From NCBI GenBank assembly GCA_030592205.1, contig JAUVKA010000034.1, positions 1 through 15,150 on the forward strand: DNA of 15,150 bases. Direction: 5' to 3'. The notes under the pieces are model-generated. The model did not search any database, was not told where the DNA came from, and saw only the letters and a list, made by a program, of their open reading frames with translations. Of the stretch, positions 13,195 to 15,150 are shown piece after piece. Each line of letters starts with the position of its first letter. Position 1 is the stretch's first letter. The position numbers and the translations under genes were made by a program. This stretch comes from Bacteroidota bacterium (GTDB lineage: Bacteria; Bacteroidota; Bacteroidia; Bacteroidales; UBA12481).

Positions 13195-14940
13195 ATGACA
13201 GAATACACAGATAAATTGGAAGAGCGAATTCATCTCGGTGAAGAGATCAACGGTGGTGAAGCAATATTGCTTAGTTTAATGGAAGAGGGTGTAGAAACCA
13301 TCTTTGGCTATCCCGGTGGAGCTATTATGCCTTTGTATGATTCCTTGCTTCAAAGTGGAGATAGTTTCCGGCATATTCTTACACGCCATGAACAAGGTGC
13401 AATACATGCTGCTCAGGGTTTTGCCAGGGCAACGGGAAAAACCGGGGTGTGCTTTGCTACATCCGGACCAGGGGCCACGAACCTTTTGACAGGAATTGCC
13501 GATGCCTACCTGGATTCAACACCTTTGGTTTGTGTCACTGCCCAGGTTGTGGATAATCTGGTGGGAACAGATGCTTTCCAGGAAATAGACATATTGACCA
13601 TGAGTATGGCTGTTACAAAGTGGAACGCCAGGGTGGGTAGTATAGAAGAGCTAGCCACAGTTTTGGCTAAGGCATTTTATGTTGCCGGTACCGGTCGACC
13701 TGGTCCTGTGCTGATTGACATTACCAAAAATGTGTTTTCAGAAAAAGTAAAATTCAAATACACAAAATACAAGTCACTGCAAACATATAAGCCGATTATC
13801 CAGCCAGATCTTGAACAGGTGATCAAAGCTGCAGATTGGATGAATACAGCCAAGAGGCCCATGATATTATTTGGGCAGGGTGTTATTCAGTCAAAATCTT
13901 CTGAGGAACTGAGAGAATTAGTTGAAAAGACAGGAATCCCTGCAGCTTCAACTCTTTTAGGACTTTCTGCTTTACCTGCAGGTCATCCATTATTCATGGG
14001 TATGCTTGGGATGCATGGTAATTATGCACCCAATCTTAAAACCGGGGAAACAGACCTTGTTCTGGCTATAGGGATGAGGTTTGATGATAGGGTAACGGGG
14101 AAAGTTTCTAATTATCTCAGGCAGGCCAGAATAATTCAGGTTGATATTGATCCAACGGAGCTGGATAAAAATATGGAGACAGAATTGGAAATCCTGGCGG
14201 ATGCAAAAGCCTTTTTAATAAGCCTTATCCCTTTAGTCAGGGAAAACCAGCATGATGATTGGGTCAATAGTTTTGATGATTTAAGAAAAGAAGAACAAAG
14301 GGTAGTTATAGACCATGACCTAAAGCCCGAATCAGGAGAGATAGTCATGGGCGAGGTAATCATAGAAGTATCAAAAATTGTTGGTCCGAAGGCAATTGTA
14401 GTTACTGATGTTGGTCAGCACCAGATGAAGGTAGCCCGTTATTTTCCCTTGAAGACGGTCCGAACGCTTGTTACTTCAGGAGGACTAGGTACAATGGGAT
14501 TTGGATTGCCAGCATCATTGGGAGCCCAATTAGGAAAACCGGATCGAACAGTAGTACTTTTTGTTGGTGACGGTGGATTACAAATGACCATGCAGGAGCT
14601 GATAACCATTGCTCATGAAGAACTTCCTGTAAAAATCATTTTACTAAATAATAGTTTCCTGGGTATGGTAAGACAGTGGCAGGAGCTTTTTTTTGACAAA
14701 AGGTATGCAAGCACCCCCATTACCGGGCCGGATTTTGTCAAACTGGCTGAAGCATGTGGTATGCGAGGAGTGAGGATTACCAACAGGGAAGAGCTGGCCA
14801 AGCAATTAGAACCGGCAATTTCTACGGATGGCCCTGTTCTGATCGAGGTTATGGTAGCAAAGGAAGAAAACGTTTTCCCGATGGTTCCTCCTGGGGCTGC
14901 AGTAACCGAAATGATATTATCAGCTAAAAAAAATAAATAA
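13195..14940 (+). CDS. ilvB: Acetolactate synthase, large (catalytic) subunit
   Basis: This enzyme condenses two pyruvates to acetolactate, or pyruvate with 2-ketobutyrate, the first shared step of valine/leucine/isoleucine synthesis, using thiamine diphosphate, FAD and magnesium. The 581 residues show the three-domain plan: the N-terminal TPP-activating part with FGYPGGAIMPLYD (37-49) and the catalytic glutamate E66 in RHEQGAIHAAQGFARATG, the middle FAD domain with GMLGMHGNYAPN and RFDDRVTGK, and the C-terminal TPP motif starting GDGG (458-461) and ending NNSFLGMVRQWQELF. The N-terminus is about 15 residues longer than the minimal enzyme. It lies 18 bases after ilvD and 18 before the regulatory subunit, so the three form one transcript under the attenuator. 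Confidence 0.96.
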   Translation: MTEYTDKLEERIHLGEEINGGEAILLSLMEEGVETIFGYPGGAIMPLYDSLLQSGDSFRHILTRHEQGAIHAAQGFARATGKTGVCFATSGPGATNLLTGIADAYLDSTPLVCVTAQVVDNLVGTDAFQEIDILTMSMAVTKWNARVGSIEELATVLAKAFYVAGTGRPGPVLIDITKNVFSEKVKFKYTKYKSLQTYKPIIQPDLEQVIKAADWMNTAKRPMILFGQGVIQSKSSEELRELVEKTGIPAASTLLGLSALPAGHPLFMGMLGMHGNYAPNLKTGETDLVLAIGMRFDDRVTGKVSNYLRQARIIQVDIDPTELDKNMETELEILADAKAFLISLIPLVRENQHDDWVNSFDDLRKEEQRVVIDHDLKPESGEIVMGEVIIEVSKIVGPKAIVVTDVGQHQMKVARYFPLKTVRTLVTSGGLGTMGFGLPASLGAQLGKPDRTVVLFVGDGGLQMTMQELITIAHEELPVKIILLNNSFLGMVRQWQELFFDKRYASTPITGPDFVKLAEACGMRGVRITNREELAKQLEPAISTDGPVLIEVMVAKEENVFPMVPPGAAVTEMILSAKKNK

Positions 14941-14958
14941 TACTTAATTATCAATATT

Positions 14959-15150
14959 ATGCAATCTAATAAAGAGTATTTAGTTACAACACTGGCCCAG
15001 GACAGGGTTGGATTGTTGAGCCGAGTGGCTATGGTTTTTTCCAGAAGAGGGATAAATATTGAAAGCCTCCAGCTTTCAGAAACTGCCATGAAGGGCATTG
15101 CCCAAATAAACATGGTGGTAAGAACGGATTCACGTACAATAAAACAAATC
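14959..15150 (+). CDS. ilvN: Acetolactate synthase, small (regulatory) subunit, partial
   Basis: The 64 visible residues begin MQSNKEYLVTTLAQDRVGLL and contain an N-terminal ACT domain: the loop TLAQDRVGLLSRVAMVFSRRGINIESL, with the conserved GLLSR and RGINIESL pieces, binds valine in feedback inhibition of the large subunit. The frame is open to the window end; full proteins have about 160-190 residues, so most of the gene lies beyond. It starts 18 bases after ilvB. In related operons ilvC and often leu genes follow, which cannot be seen here. The symbol ilvH would be equally acceptable. Confidence 0.92.
   Translation, partial: MQSNKEYLVTTLAQDRVGLLSRVAMVFSRRGINIESLQLSETAMKGIAQINMVVRTDSRTIKQI

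Overview
The window looks like a chromosomal piece of a member of the Bacteroidota. The evidence is the AT-rich spacers with few Shine-Dalgarno sequences, promoters of the type TTTG - about 21 bases - TAnnTTTG, a DUF4252 protein, a Cys-type sulfatase lipoprotein, a Tat-exported Gfo/Idh/MocA protein and an E. coli-length IlvD. I cannot place it below phylum. The sulfatase and secreted hydrolase would suit a heterotroph using sulfated or peptide-like organic matter, but that is inference.

Layout. 1-2175, minus strand: a two-gene operon for an acetate/ActP-like sodium:solute symporter (C-terminus outside the window) preceded by its small subunit, which carries an unusually large insert. 2314-4539, plus: a PlsC-type acyltransferase with altered motifs, then a Tat-exported oxidoreductase-fold protein. 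4763-6943: a secreted CocE/alpha-amino-acid-ester-hydrolase-like serine hydrolase with an extra N-terminal beta domain. 7035-8279: a half-length COG0701-like permease and a CruF-like (DUF422) carotenoid protein. 8500-9045: a DUF4252 protein closed by a clear terminator. 9212-10786: a sulfatase lipoprotein. 10787-11328: a long regulatory spacer. 11329-15150: ilvD-ilvB-ilvN, with ilvN cut by the window end.

The most informative part is the spacer before ilvD. It holds a good housekeeping promoter, a 20-codon leader ORF whose codons 10-16 read Ile-Leu-Ile-Ile-Leu-Val-Leu, and three RNA arms that can fold either as an antiterminator or as an intrinsic terminator. The leader stop codon lies inside the first arm. 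This is a complete ribosome-mediated attenuator for branched-chain amino acid synthesis, read directly from the sequence.

A second layer is a recurrent promoter-like signature, GT(A/T)AC - exactly 16 bases - CGTC, found in three spacers on the plus strand: before the secreted hydrolase, before the DUF4252 gene, and after the sulfatase. It resembles an extracytoplasmic-function (ECF) sigma promoter. The third copy has no ordinary gene behind it but is followed about 100-140 bases later by a perfect-stem terminator, so it may make a small RNA (or a 20-codon leaderless peptide). No ECF sigma gene lies in the window.
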